Source: Microcaldota archaeon
GTDB lineage: Archaea > Micrarchaeota > Micrarchaeia > Anstonellales > Bilamarchaeaceae
DNA: 5,826 nucleotides
Reading direction: 5' to 3'
Assembly: GCA_021823425.1 (NCBI GenBank)
Contig: JAKANX010000070.1
Location: 1-5,826 of the forward strand
Below, piece by piece: positions 1 to 5,094 of the stretch. The translations under genes and the position numbers were made by a program. The notes under the pieces are model-generated. The model saw only the letters and a program-made list of their open reading frames with translations, had not been told where the DNA came from and did no database searches. Within the stretch, counting starts at the first letter, position 1. Every line of letters begins with the position of its first letter.

Positions 1-762
1 ACGTACACGGTTGACCTGGACAGGGAAGGAACCGCGTCCGTTGCGCTATCCCTCAACAGCGAGGAGACGGTGAGCGTGCCCCTTCCCCCGGACGCGTCAA
101 ATTTCAGGATTGCGGGAGGGCAATACGAGATAATCAACAACAGCGCGGCGGTCATCTCGGGGGGCTTTGCGACGTTCTCGTTTTCCACGTCCACGCTCAC
201 GAGCAAGGGGGACGCGGGGTGGAGCCTGTCCGTGAATCCCCCCAAGGGAGCCAGGGTGAGGATATTGCTTCCCCCATATTCCATGCTCGGGAATATAACC
301 CCCCAGCCGGAGAACGTGCATGCGGAGGATTCCAGGATAGTGGTGCTGGAAGCCGGGAACGGGACGATAAACGCGGAGTATTCGCTGGGCGCGATTCCGC
401 TCCAGGAGACGGATTTCATGCCGTTCATTGCCGGAGGGGCCCTGATAGCGGCCCTTGGAGCGGCGTATTACCTGTACAGGGGAATGGGAACGCCGGGCGG
501 GGAAAAGAAGCCTTCGCTCGCGATGACCAAGGGAAAGGGGGAAATGTACGAGACGTTCAACGAGAACGACAGGGCGATAGTGGATTTCCTGGTTTCAAAG
601 GGAGGCAGGTGCAGGAGGAACGAGCTGGAGAGGGGAAGCGGGATTTCCAAATCCAGCCTCGCGATGGCGCTCAATAGGCTGGAACGGAGAAAGATAGTTG
701 AAATAGACAGGGGGGCCACGACGCATTTCGTTAAGCTGGCGGACTATTTCCTCAGGCTTTGA
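1..762 (+). CDS. Membrane-anchored winged-helix transcriptional regulator (5' end missing)
   Basis: The frame is open from the first base to TGA at 760-762, giving 253 residues; the true start lies left of the window. A GTG at 70 could be called a start, but the 23 residues before it continue the same beta-rich style, so I treat it as internal. Seen: a beta-rich segment (about residues 1-138) with three N-x-S/T sequons, as expected outside the cell; one hydrophobic helix (about 139-160) followed by a basic stretch, giving a cytoplasmic C-terminus; and a winged-helix domain (about 187-253) with recognition helix SKSSLAMALNRLERR and a short wing. This layout is known from archaeal membrane-tethered wHTH proteins, thought to pass a surface signal to DNA. 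Ligand and targets are unknown. The 3' end overlaps the converging HEAT gene by 11 bp. Domain architecture is well supported; function is inferred. Confidence 0.85.
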   Translation, partial: TYTVDLDREGTASVALSLNSEETVSVPLPPDASNFRIAGGQYEIINNSAAVISGGFATFSFSTSTLTSKGDAGWSLSVNPPKGARVRILLPPYSMLGNITPQPENVHAEDSRIVVLEAGNGTINAEYSLGAIPLQETDFMPFIAGGALIAALGAAYYLYRGMGTPGGEKKPSLAMTKGKGEMYETFNENDRAIVDFLVSKGGRCRRNELERGSGISKSSLAMALNRLERRKIVEIDRGATTHFVKLADYFLRL

Positions 763-1558
763 GCTTCGCTGCTGCATGCGGCGAAGCAACAGTCCTCATT
801 TTCAGAGGGGGCTCCATGAGGCCGTCCATCCTGGAGCGCAGGGAGGAGACCACTTTTCCTTTAAGGAAGCCGGCGGTCCCTAAGAATGCCGCCTGCTGCT
901 CCACTGCCGCAAGGTGCCTAAAAAAGGTTGGAAGTTCCCCTTTCTTTCCCAGCTCCCCCGCAATCCAAGTGATGTTCCTGTGCACCTCGGGCCGGGGAAT
1001 GCTGTCCGTGTATTGGGGAAGGATTTCGAAAAGCGCGCTCAGGGCGAAAATCTCCGGGCCCTTTACGTATAAGCGGGCGAGGGATGCGGAAAGCTCCGGA
1101 TGGAACGTGGCGGCCAGTTCGGGCTGGTAGGCCAGGGAGGACAGCGCTTCCATGGATTGCTTCCCTCCTATCCGCCCCAAGGAAAGTATAGTTGCCTTGA
1201 GAACGGGCAACTCGTCGGAAGTGCGGTTGTGCATCACCATTGAACGGGAAAGCTTCTCCACAAGCTCTGGTTCGGCATCGGGCCCCGCGAGCGAGGAAAG
1301 CGTGTTAACCGCGGCCACCTGCACCTTGCGGGAGCCGTCATAAAGCCTGTCTTCGAGCGCGCCTATCTGCGCGAGGTCGCCAATCCTGCACAGCGCGTTC
1401 ACCGCGGCAACGCGGACCTCGCTCTCGCTGTGGCGCACGAACGGAAGTATGAAGGCAATCGCGTCTAGGTCGCCGACGGACGCGGCTATCCCTATGAATT
1501 CTGCCTGCTGGACGGGATTCCTGCTAGTTAAGTTGGTGCGGTAATTGTCAAGGGTCAT
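752..1558 (-). CDS. HEAT-repeat protein (first of two in the window)
   Basis: A 268-residue, mostly helical protein with no signal peptide or membrane helix, so probably cytoplasmic. HEAT/PBS-lyase-like repeats are clear at about residues 33-61 (SESEVRVAAVNALCRIGD), 64-92 (GSRKVQVAAVNTLSSLAG) and 117-147 (LPVLKATILSLGRIGG); the rest to about 230 looks like degenerate repeats, and the tail is basic and Ala-rich. Such repeats form solenoids that bind proteins; no catalytic motif is visible, so a scaffold or adaptor role is an inference. The ATG at 1556-1558 is preferred because a TATA-like box is centred about 27 nt upstream, fitting a leaderless mRNA; no Shine-Dalgarno is visible. It follows the nitroreductase after 54 bp on the same strand, and its last 11 bp overlap the stop end of the converging wHTH gene. 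It shares fold type, but no obvious long identity, with the HEAT protein at 3157-3987. Confidence 0.88.
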   Translation of the reverse strand: MTLDNYRTNLTSRNPVQQAEFIGIAASVGDLDAIAFILPFVRHSESEVRVAAVNALCRIGDLAQIGALEDRLYDGSRKVQVAAVNTLSSLAGPDAEPELVEKLSRSMVMHNRTSDELPVLKATILSLGRIGGKQSMEALSSLAYQPELAATFHPELSASLARLYVKGPEIFALSALFEILPQYTDSIPRPEVHRNITWIAGELGKKGELPTFFRHLAAVEQQAAFLGTAGFLKGKVVSSLRSRMDGLMEPPLKMRTVASPHAAAKLKA

Positions 1559-1580
1559 AGAAAATAGTTTGCTGGCAATA

Positions 1581-1609
1581 GTTTAAAACATTTACTTCCT
1601 GTTTTAAAC
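1581..1609. repeat. Perfect 10-bp inverted repeat over a promoter (operator candidate)
   Basis: GTTTAAAACA at 1581-1590 is the exact reverse complement of TGTTTTAAAC at 1600-1609, with a 9-nt spacer. The left arm contains the TATA-like box of the downstream HEAT gene, so a dimeric repressor bound here would block the promoter. The arms are AT-rich and no T-run follows on the minus strand, so a terminator hairpin is less likely. Symmetry is seen; operator function is inferred. Confidence 0.55.
1582..1588 (-). promoter_or_regulatory. TATA-like box of the HEAT gene at 752-1558
   Basis: On the minus strand TTTTAAA is centred near 1585, about 27 nt before the ATG at 1558. This is the spacing of an archaeal TATA box from the transcription start, so the transcript would begin at or next to the start codon. 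The box lies inside a perfect inverted repeat. Called from position and AT content only. Confidence 0.55.
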
Positions 1610-1612
1610 ACT

Positions 1613-2128
1613 TTAAGATTCCCGCACCACTTCGCTCCCCGGCCTTCTTGAGCGCTGGCGGCCTTCCTCTGCCGGGTAGCCGATTGGAATTATCGCAATC
1701 GGGATTTCGCCTTCTGCTGCGCCGAGCGCTTCCACCACTTCCCCGTCTTCAAAGGCGCCCACCCACACGCTTCCAAGGCCCAAATTGGCGGCTGCAAGCT
1801 GCGCGTAGGCTGCGGCAATAGTCGCGTCCTGAATGCAATAGAGGGTGGCTCCCCATTCCCCGTATTTGGCCGCCGAGCGTTTCTGGTCCGCGAAGAATAC
1901 CAGGCAAACGGGCGCTTCCATTATGGAGGCCTGCTCCGAAGACGCGTGGCAGATTTTCTCCTTGGCTTCAGGGCTGTTGACGACCACGATTTTGTAGGAT
2001 TGGAGGTTTCCTGCGCTGGGCGCGGACTGCGCGGCTTCAAGTATTAGCCGGATTTTCTCATCTTCAACAGGAGCTTCCAGGTAGGCGCGCACCGAGCGCC
2101 TTTTCCGGAGCAAATCTTCGAATTCCAT
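1613..2128 (-). CDS. Nitroreductase-family FMN oxidoreductase
   Basis: At 171 residues this is the usual size of small single-domain nitroreductases. Family hallmarks: an N-terminal RRSVRAY (10-16) and SAPSAGNLQ (35-43), which contact FMN; a central helix with DATIAAAYAQLAAANLGLGS (101-120); the following strand VWVGAF; and the C-terminal PIAIIPIGYPAE (143-154) followed by basic RRP. These proteins are usually dimers that use NAD(P)H to reduce nitro compounds, quinones or flavins; the natural substrate cannot be read from sequence. The ATG at 2126-2128 has GGTGG (2136-2140) 7 nt upstream, a plausible Shine-Dalgarno against the archaeal 16S tail. It begins 27 bp after the lipoprotein on the same strand, so co-transcription is possible, although a T-rich tract lies between them. 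Confidence 0.93.
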   Translation of the reverse strand: MEFEDLLRKRRSVRAYLEAPVEDEKIRLILEAAQSAPSAGNLQSYKIVVVNSPEAKEKICHASSEQASIMEAPVCLVFFADQKRSAAKYGEWGATLYCIQDATIAAAYAQLAAANLGLGSVWVGAFEDGEVVEALGAAEGEIPIAIIPIGYPAEEGRQRSRRPGSEVVRES

Positions 2129-2143
2129 TTTGGAACCACCGGG

Positions 2144-2155
2144 AAAAAAATAAAA
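2144..2155 (-). terminator. T-rich tract after the lipoprotein gene, possible oligo-U terminator
   Basis: Immediately after the lipoprotein TGA the minus strand reads TTTTATTTTTTT. Archaeal RNA polymerase can terminate on oligo-T without a hairpin, so this may end or attenuate the lipoprotein transcript. The same tract is about 22-27 nt from the nitroreductase ATG and might instead act as its TATA-like element. The two uses cannot be separated by eye. Confidence 0.45.
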
Positions 2156-3112
2156 TCAATAACCCCCGTAGCCCGGGGGGGCGGGCGGCTGCGGGAACGA
2201 AGTCATGTTGGTGGTTGCGACATACCACTGGCCGAGCATTCCCGCGCCGTTGAACGTTCCCGGAGAAGCATCTCCCGAGTAGCGGTAGAGGGGCATTCCG
2301 CTGTAAACGACCTGCTGTGTTCCGTCAGAGCGGGTGATAAGGCCGAAAATCCCTTTCGCGCCCGAAACCTGGGGAACGGTGCTGGAAATGAGCGGCGGCC
2401 ACGTGGAAGCGCAGCCTGCATCGCAGTTGCTCGTGTAGCTCGAATCCCCGGTGTAGACGTAGAGGGTGAAGCCCTGGCTGTCGGTCATGACCGGGCCGTA
2501 GGCTGCGCTCCGGACCGCTTTAACCGCAGGGGCGGGGGTTGGGTTCTGGGTGACGTTCTGCGTGGCATTCTGCGTCGCATTTTGGGTTACGTTCTGCGTC
2601 GCATTTGTGTTGTTCTGCGCCATTGGCGCAGGGAAGCTTGTCATGTTTATCTGCGCGACGAACCACAGGCCCCCGTACGCCTGGCCTCCGGCATCTCCCG
2701 GAGCGACGTCCTGCAGGAAAGTGTAGAGCGGCATCCCGTTGTACGCCAGCTGCCGGCCTTCGTCGCTTCGCGTGAATATCGTGAAGATGCCGGGGGCTTC
2801 CGGAACATCGGGAATTGCGTCAGCGAGCACTGGCGCCCACTTGGAAAGGCACGCAGCGTCGTTGCAGCTGCTCACGCCCATTGAGTCCTTGGTGAATACG
2901 TAGAGGGTGAGGCCTTGCGAATTGGCCAATATCTTACCGTAAATGGGGCGGTCAAAAACCTTCGCCGCCTGCACGGCAGGAGTGGAATTTGGAGTCGTGT
3001 TGATTACGGGCACGGCCTGGTTCCCGGTCGGGTAAGCCGGACCTGTGCATCCTGCAAGGACAAGCAGCGCCATGAGCAGCGGCACTATGAAGACAGTTCT
3101 CATCAATAACAC
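2156..3112 (-). CDS. Secreted lipoprotein with two COG4315 (Lipoprotein_15) domains
   Basis: 318 residues, exported and probably lipid-anchored: a hydrophobic signal segment ends in lipobox LAGC with Cys22. Two copies of the secreted repeat family PF03640/COG4315 follow, at about 54-160 and 203-306. Each shows LYVF/LYVY, a Cys pair (C83/C88 and C230/C234), a Trp shortly after, TRSD, a YNGMPLY or YSGMPLY strand, a D-x-xPG turn and a final W(F/Y)VA. The function of this family is not established. The linker (about 167-192) is an array of T-Q-N-V/A units; ten N-x-S/T sequons in the protein suggest N-glycosylation. The start is taken as GTG 3110-3112, 27-28 nt from a TATA box (leaderless); ATG 3101-3103, giving MRTVFIVPLL, is a good alternative with a short leader. 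The two domains resemble each other clearly, indicating an internal duplication. Confidence 0.9.
   Translation of the reverse strand: MLLMRTVFIVPLLMALLVLAGCTGPAYPTGNQAVPVINTTPNSTPAVQAAKVFDRPIYGKILANSQGLTLYVFTKDSMGVSSCNDAACLSKWAPVLADAIPDVPEAPGIFTIFTRSDEGRQLAYNGMPLYTFLQDVAPGDAGGQAYGGLWFVAQINMTSFPAPMAQNNTNATQNVTQNATQNATQNVTQNPTPAPAVKAVRSAAYGPVMTDSQGFTLYVYTGDSSYTSNCDAGCASTWPPLISSTVPQVSGAKGIFGLITRSDGTQQVVYSGMPLYRYSGDASPGTFNGAGMLGQWYVATTNMTSFPQPPAPPGYGGY
2543..2602 (-). repeat. Five 12-bp tandem repeats encoding T-Q-N-V/A in the lipoprotein linker
   Basis: Five consecutive 12-bp units of the type GTTCTGCGTCGC (plus-strand reading) run at 2543-2554, 2555-2566, 2567-2578, 2579-2590 and 2591-2602 with a few substitutions. 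They keep the reading frame and encode repeats carrying N-x-T sequons; the unit nearest the second domain gives NPT, which is not a glycosylation site. Copy number probably changes by slippage or unequal exchange, which would alter linker length without a frameshift. Confidence 0.85.
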
Positions 3113-3135
3113 CCGTTATCCTCTTAGATGCGCAG

Positions 3136-3143
3136 TATAAAAA
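3136..3143 (-). promoter_or_regulatory. TATA box of the lipoprotein gene
   Basis: The minus strand reads TTTTTATA here, centred about 27-28 nt before GTG 3112 and about 36 nt before ATG 3103. This spacing supports leaderless initiation at the GTG, or a leader of about 9 nt for the ATG. The five T residues may also help end the upstream HEAT transcript. No purine-rich BRE is obvious on its upstream side. Confidence 0.6.
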
Positions 3144-3156
3144 GGGTGAGGTCGGG

Positions 3157-3987
3157 CTATTTGCTCTCCTGCCGCGAAAGCAGGTGCAAATGGAGGCGCG
3201 TGCGCTCGGACCTTCGCAACGTGGCGTTTGCGAGCTTCTCAGCCTCGTGGAAGTGCCCCTCAATCACTTCGTACATCAGCGAGTTGCGGGTTTTCAGGAA
3301 CGAGTAGGTGGGGCCGCCGCGGAAATTATCAATGATTTTCATTACGCTTTGGGCGTGGTGCGCGTCTTTTTGCGCGAACAGCCCGAGCGATTCGCCCACT
3401 GCTTCAACAACGCGCCTCCTTTTCCTCAAATTCTCTTCCTCGGAAACGTGGAAAAGGGGCCAACGCACCGCGGCGGTGTCGCCGAGGGCGGCAAGCGCCC
3501 TTATTCCTGCTGCGACCACCCCTTCGTCCTCGTTGCGCAATAACGCCCGCAGAGCCTTGCGGCAGTCCTTTCCGATAGTGTCTTTCAGGTTCCCGAGCCC
3601 GAGCACTGCGGAATCCACCAGGCCCGGGTCCTTGGTGTGCAGCAAGAATATGAAGAGCTCCTTGGATTTGGAATCAGGAATCAACGCGAGAGTTTGTGCA
3701 GCGCCGTTCCGGGTAACCCAGTCGCCGTGGCGCGCAAGGTAGCGCAATTCGTCCAGGTGCCTGGGCTTGAGCAATTTATTCAATTTCGCCACCCGTTTTG
3801 CGCTCCTGCTCGCTTCCGAGAGGCTCTTTGTGTGGCGAAGAGTGTCCAGGGCGTCGGAAAGGGCGTCCTTGGGCCGGAATTTGAGCGCGTAAAGGTCAAT
3901 TAGGGGCGAGAATTCCTTGGAAATGGCCTCCCTGAGGGTGAGCGCATCCTCCTTTCGGGCCTTGAAGGATTTTGAAAGATACCCCAT
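3157..3987 (-). CDS. HEAT-repeat protein (second of two in the window)
   Basis: A 276-residue, highly basic, helical protein without signal peptide or membrane segment. The N-terminal 70 residues are a Lys/Arg-rich helical lead-in. HEAT-like units follow at about 75-103 (HGDWVTRNGAAQTLALI), 107-136 (TKDPGLVDSAVLGLGNLKD) and 140-171 (NEDEGVVAAGIRALAALGD), with a weaker one containing RKRRRVVEAVGESLG (188-202). The C-terminal 40 residues are His/Arg/Leu-rich. No catalytic residues are recognisable. A scaffold is likely; the many basic residues would allow RNA or DNA binding, but that is inference. The ATG at 3985-3987 is supported by TTATAA centred about 26 nt upstream (leaderless). The gene ends 44 bp before the lipoprotein, which has its own TATA box, and is divergent from the GNAT gene. 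Confidence 0.87.
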   Translation of the reverse strand: MGYLSKSFKARKEDALTLREAISKEFSPLIDLYALKFRPKDALSDALDTLRHTKSLSEASRSAKRVAKLNKLLKPRHLDELRYLARHGDWVTRNGAAQTLALIPDSKSKELFIFLLHTKDPGLVDSAVLGLGNLKDTIGKDCRKALRALLRNEDEGVVAAGIRALAALGDTAAVRWPLFHVSEEENLRKRRRVVEAVGESLGLFAQKDAHHAQSVMKIIDNFRGGPTYSFLKTRNSLMYEVIEGHFHEAEKLANATLRRSERTRLHLHLLSRQESK

Positions 3988-4003
3988 ATATGTATACTAA
4001 CGG

Positions 4004-4021
4004 AAACAGTTTATAATGTTT
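4004..4021. promoter_or_regulatory. Symmetric TATA element in the divergent HEAT/GNAT promoter region
   Basis: TTATAA (4011-4016) is its own reverse complement and is flanked by AAACA (4004-4008) and TGTTT (4017-4021), forming a short inverted repeat centred on the box. On the minus strand it lies about 26 nt from the HEAT ATG at 3987. On the plus strand it could serve the GNAT gene, although TTTTTTAA at 4019-4026, about 25 nt from ATG 4048, is a competing box. Use in both directions is an inference from symmetry. Confidence 0.5.
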
Positions 4022-4034
4022 TTTAAGCTGATTT

Positions 4035-4038
4035 GAGG
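4035..4038 (+). promoter_or_regulatory. Possible Shine-Dalgarno of the GNAT gene
   Basis: GAGG lies 9 nt before ATG 4048, favouring that codon over the in-frame TTG at 4033, which would overlap this motif. If the transcript is leaderless from ATG 4048, the motif is coincidental; either way 4048 is the better start. Confidence 0.4.
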
Positions 4039-4047
4039 AATACGTGC

Positions 4048-4575
4048 ATGGAAGAAATTCGCATTATCACAAAAGGCGCGGAGCTGCGGGAAATAGGCGC
4101 AAGGGAATTCATGGAGTACATAAACCCGTTCATCAGGGAGAAGGCCGGAATCCTCTTGGACAAGGAAGTGGATTTGAAGGAGGAGGAGCGCTGGCTGGAG
4201 AGGAACGCTGAGGCTCTGGACGCGGGAAACGTCCTGAAAGTGGTATTATTTGTGGGCGGAAAGCTGTCCGGCTCGTGCGAAGCGCGGAGAGGGATGCTCA
4301 AGGCGAGGCACAACGTGAGCTTCGGGCTCTCGGTTTCGGAAGAATTCAGGGGAAGGGGTTACGGGGAGAGGCTGCTCAAGCGCGCGATTGAAGAGGCGGA
4401 AAAAAGGATGAACCCCCATAAGATGTGGATTGAATACATGGAGGGGAACGAGGCAGCGAGAAGGCTTTACGAAAAGGCCGGCTTCGTGGAGGCGGCAAGG
4501 CTAACGGAATACGTGGACCACTTCGGGGAGTGGCGGGACCACGTTACTATGGAATACCGGAAGAAAAAGGATTAG
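4048..4575 (+). CDS. GNAT-family N-acetyltransferase
   Basis: 175 residues from ATG 4048, typical for a single GNAT domain. Motif A is FGLSVSEEFRGRGYGERLLK (92-111); R101-G-R-G-Y-G106 matches the Q/R-x-x-G-x-G/A acetyl-CoA pyrophosphate loop. Motif B is WIEYMEGNEAARRLYEKAGF (127-146), where the conserved N-x-x-A-x-x-L-Y-x-x-x-G-F end is intact. The C-terminus (VDHFGEWRDHVTMEY) resembles that of small-molecule or protein acetyltransferases that carry a Y-x-D/V-x-x-M strand. It probably transfers an acetyl group from acetyl-CoA to an amine; the acceptor (antibiotic, polyamine, amino acid or protein N-terminus) cannot be assigned. The protein is cytoplasmic. The gene is divergent from a HEAT gene and followed by a 232-bp non-coding gap, so it is probably monocistronic. 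Confidence 0.93.
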   Translation: MEEIRIITKGAELREIGAREFMEYINPFIREKAGILLDKEVDLKEEERWLERNAEALDAGNVLKVVLFVGGKLSGSCEARRGMLKARHNVSFGLSVSEEFRGRGYGERLLKRAIEEAEKRMNPHKMWIEYMEGNEAARRLYEKAGFVEAARLTEYVDHFGEWRDHVTMEYRKKKD

Positions 4576-4630
4576 ACAATGAACTCCCTGCCCTTTGAGC
4601 GCGTACCTTTCCATGGTTATGATGTAGCGC

Positions 4631-4666
4631 CCCCGCTGCATGCCCTGGGGCACGGGGTTCATGAAC
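4631..4666. repeat. GC-rich imperfect stem and adjacent 10-bp palindrome downstream of the GNAT gene
   Basis: CCCCG (4631-4635) pairs with CGGGG (4653-4657), and inside it TGCC (4641-4644) pairs with GGCA (4649-4652), leaving an asymmetric 5-nt bulge. The perfect palindrome GTTCATGAAC (4657-4666) follows. There is no T-run after it, so this is not a standard terminator. It could be an RNA fold at the GNAT mRNA 3' end or chance in GC-rich DNA. Confidence 0.35.
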
Positions 4667-4700
4667 AGAAACATGGTCAGAGTCAAGTCTTGTCATCACA

Positions 4701-4723
4701 TTGTCAAAACGAAGTTTTGACAA
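4701..4723. repeat. Perfect hairpin 1, TTGTC...GACAA, 10-bp arms
   Basis: TTGTCAAAAC (4701-4710), loop GAA, then GTTTTGACAA (4714-4723): a perfect 10-bp inverted repeat. It lies about 53 bp upstream of the acylphosphatase TATA box and abuts hairpin 2 with a single base between. It could be an operator for a dimeric regulator or an RNA stem. A further TTGTC at 4690-4694 lies 11 nt before it in the same orientation. Confidence 0.75.
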
Positions 4724-4724
4724 A

Positions 4725-4748
4725 TTGTCGCCGAAATGTCGGCGACAA
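4725..4748. repeat. Perfect hairpin 2, TTGTC...GACAA, 10-bp arms
   Basis: TTGTCGCCGA (4725-4734), loop AATG, then TCGGCGACAA (4739-4748): a second perfect 10-bp inverted repeat. It has the same TTGTC/GACAA outer five pairs as hairpin 1 but a different, GC-rich inner half. Its right edge is about 28 bp upstream of the acylphosphatase TATA box. It lacks the T-run of a terminator on either strand. Confidence 0.75.
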
Positions 4749-4776
4749 ATATTCAGACTCCAATGACTCATCACGT

Positions 4777-4784
4777 TTTATATT
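4777..4784 (+). promoter_or_regulatory. TATA box of the acylphosphatase-HAD operon
   Basis: TTTATATT, within an 11-bp AT-only run, is centred about 27-28 nt before ATG 4808. This is the best TATA match in the window and places the transcription start at or beside the ATG, so the mRNA is probably leaderless. Confidence 0.7.
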
Positions 4785-4807
4785 TTGATTCGCGCAGTAT
4801 TAAAGCT

Positions 4808-5089
4808 ATGCTTCGCGCCAGCTTGGTCGTATACGGAAGGGTGCAGGGAGTGGGCTACCGCGCATTCGTATCCATGGCTGCGCGCGGCCTCGGCATAAAC
4901 GGGAAGGTGAGAAACCTCGGGGACGGCTCGGTTGAAGTTATATGCGAATGCCCGGACGTGAAAGCATTCGGGAAATTCAGGCAGCTGCTCATGCGCAAGG
5001 AAGGCGGGATAAGCGTGGAGCGCATTGAAGTGAAGGAAAGGGAATTCAGGGACGTTCCGGAATACACATGGTTCTACGTGGACAAGTGA
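4808..5089 (+). CDS. acyP: Acylphosphatase
   Basis: 93 residues, the normal length of this family. It hydrolyses the carboxyl-phosphate bond of acyl phosphates in the cytoplasm. The signature is complete: GRVQGVGYR (10-18), with catalytic Arg18 in the phosphate loop, and GKVRNLGDGSVEV (32-44), with catalytic Asn36; their 18-residue separation equals that in characterised acylphosphatases. The C-terminus (YTWFYVDK) forms the expected last strand. The frame is open further left to an ATG at 4736, but that start lies inside a palindrome and upstream of the TATA box, and it would add 24 residues foreign to the family; ATG 4808 is also 27-28 nt from the TATA box. The HAD phosphatase follows after 5 bp, so the two are almost certainly co-transcribed. 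Two TTGTC/GACAA palindromes upstream may control both. Confidence 0.96.
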   Translation: MLRASLVVYGRVQGVGYRAFVSMAARGLGINGKVRNLGDGSVEVICECPDVKAFGKFRQLLMRKEGGISVERIEVKEREFRDVPEYTWFYVDK

Positions 5090-5094
5090 TTTGC

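Noticed and set aside
219..677. Plus-strand 152-codon frame inside the wHTH gene
   Set aside because: Low-complexity Gly/Arg/Asp composition typical of a shifted frame; the wHTH frame has a membrane helix and a DNA-binding domain.
4033..4047. TTG start for the GNAT gene
   Set aside because: The TTG overlaps the GAGG motif that would serve ATG 4048, and the added residues (MRNTC) have no support.
4620..4670. tRNA-like GGTTC segment and GC-rich stems
   Set aside because: No acceptor stem, anticodon arm or full cloverleaf could be built around GGGGTTCATGAAC.
4725..4755. Hairpin 2 as a rho-independent-type terminator of the GNAT gene
   Set aside because: It is not followed by a T-run on the plus strand, and it lies 150 bp beyond the stop codon.
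4579..4788. Plus-strand 69-codon frame in the gap between the GNAT and acylphosphatase genes
   Set aside because: It reads through both palindromes and the TATA box, has no recognisable domain and lacks the codon pattern of neighbouring genes.
4736..4807. Upstream in-frame ATG extending the acylphosphatase by 24 residues
   Set aside because: It starts inside hairpin 2 and lies before the TATA box; the extra residues do not resemble the family, and 4808 has ideal leaderless spacing.
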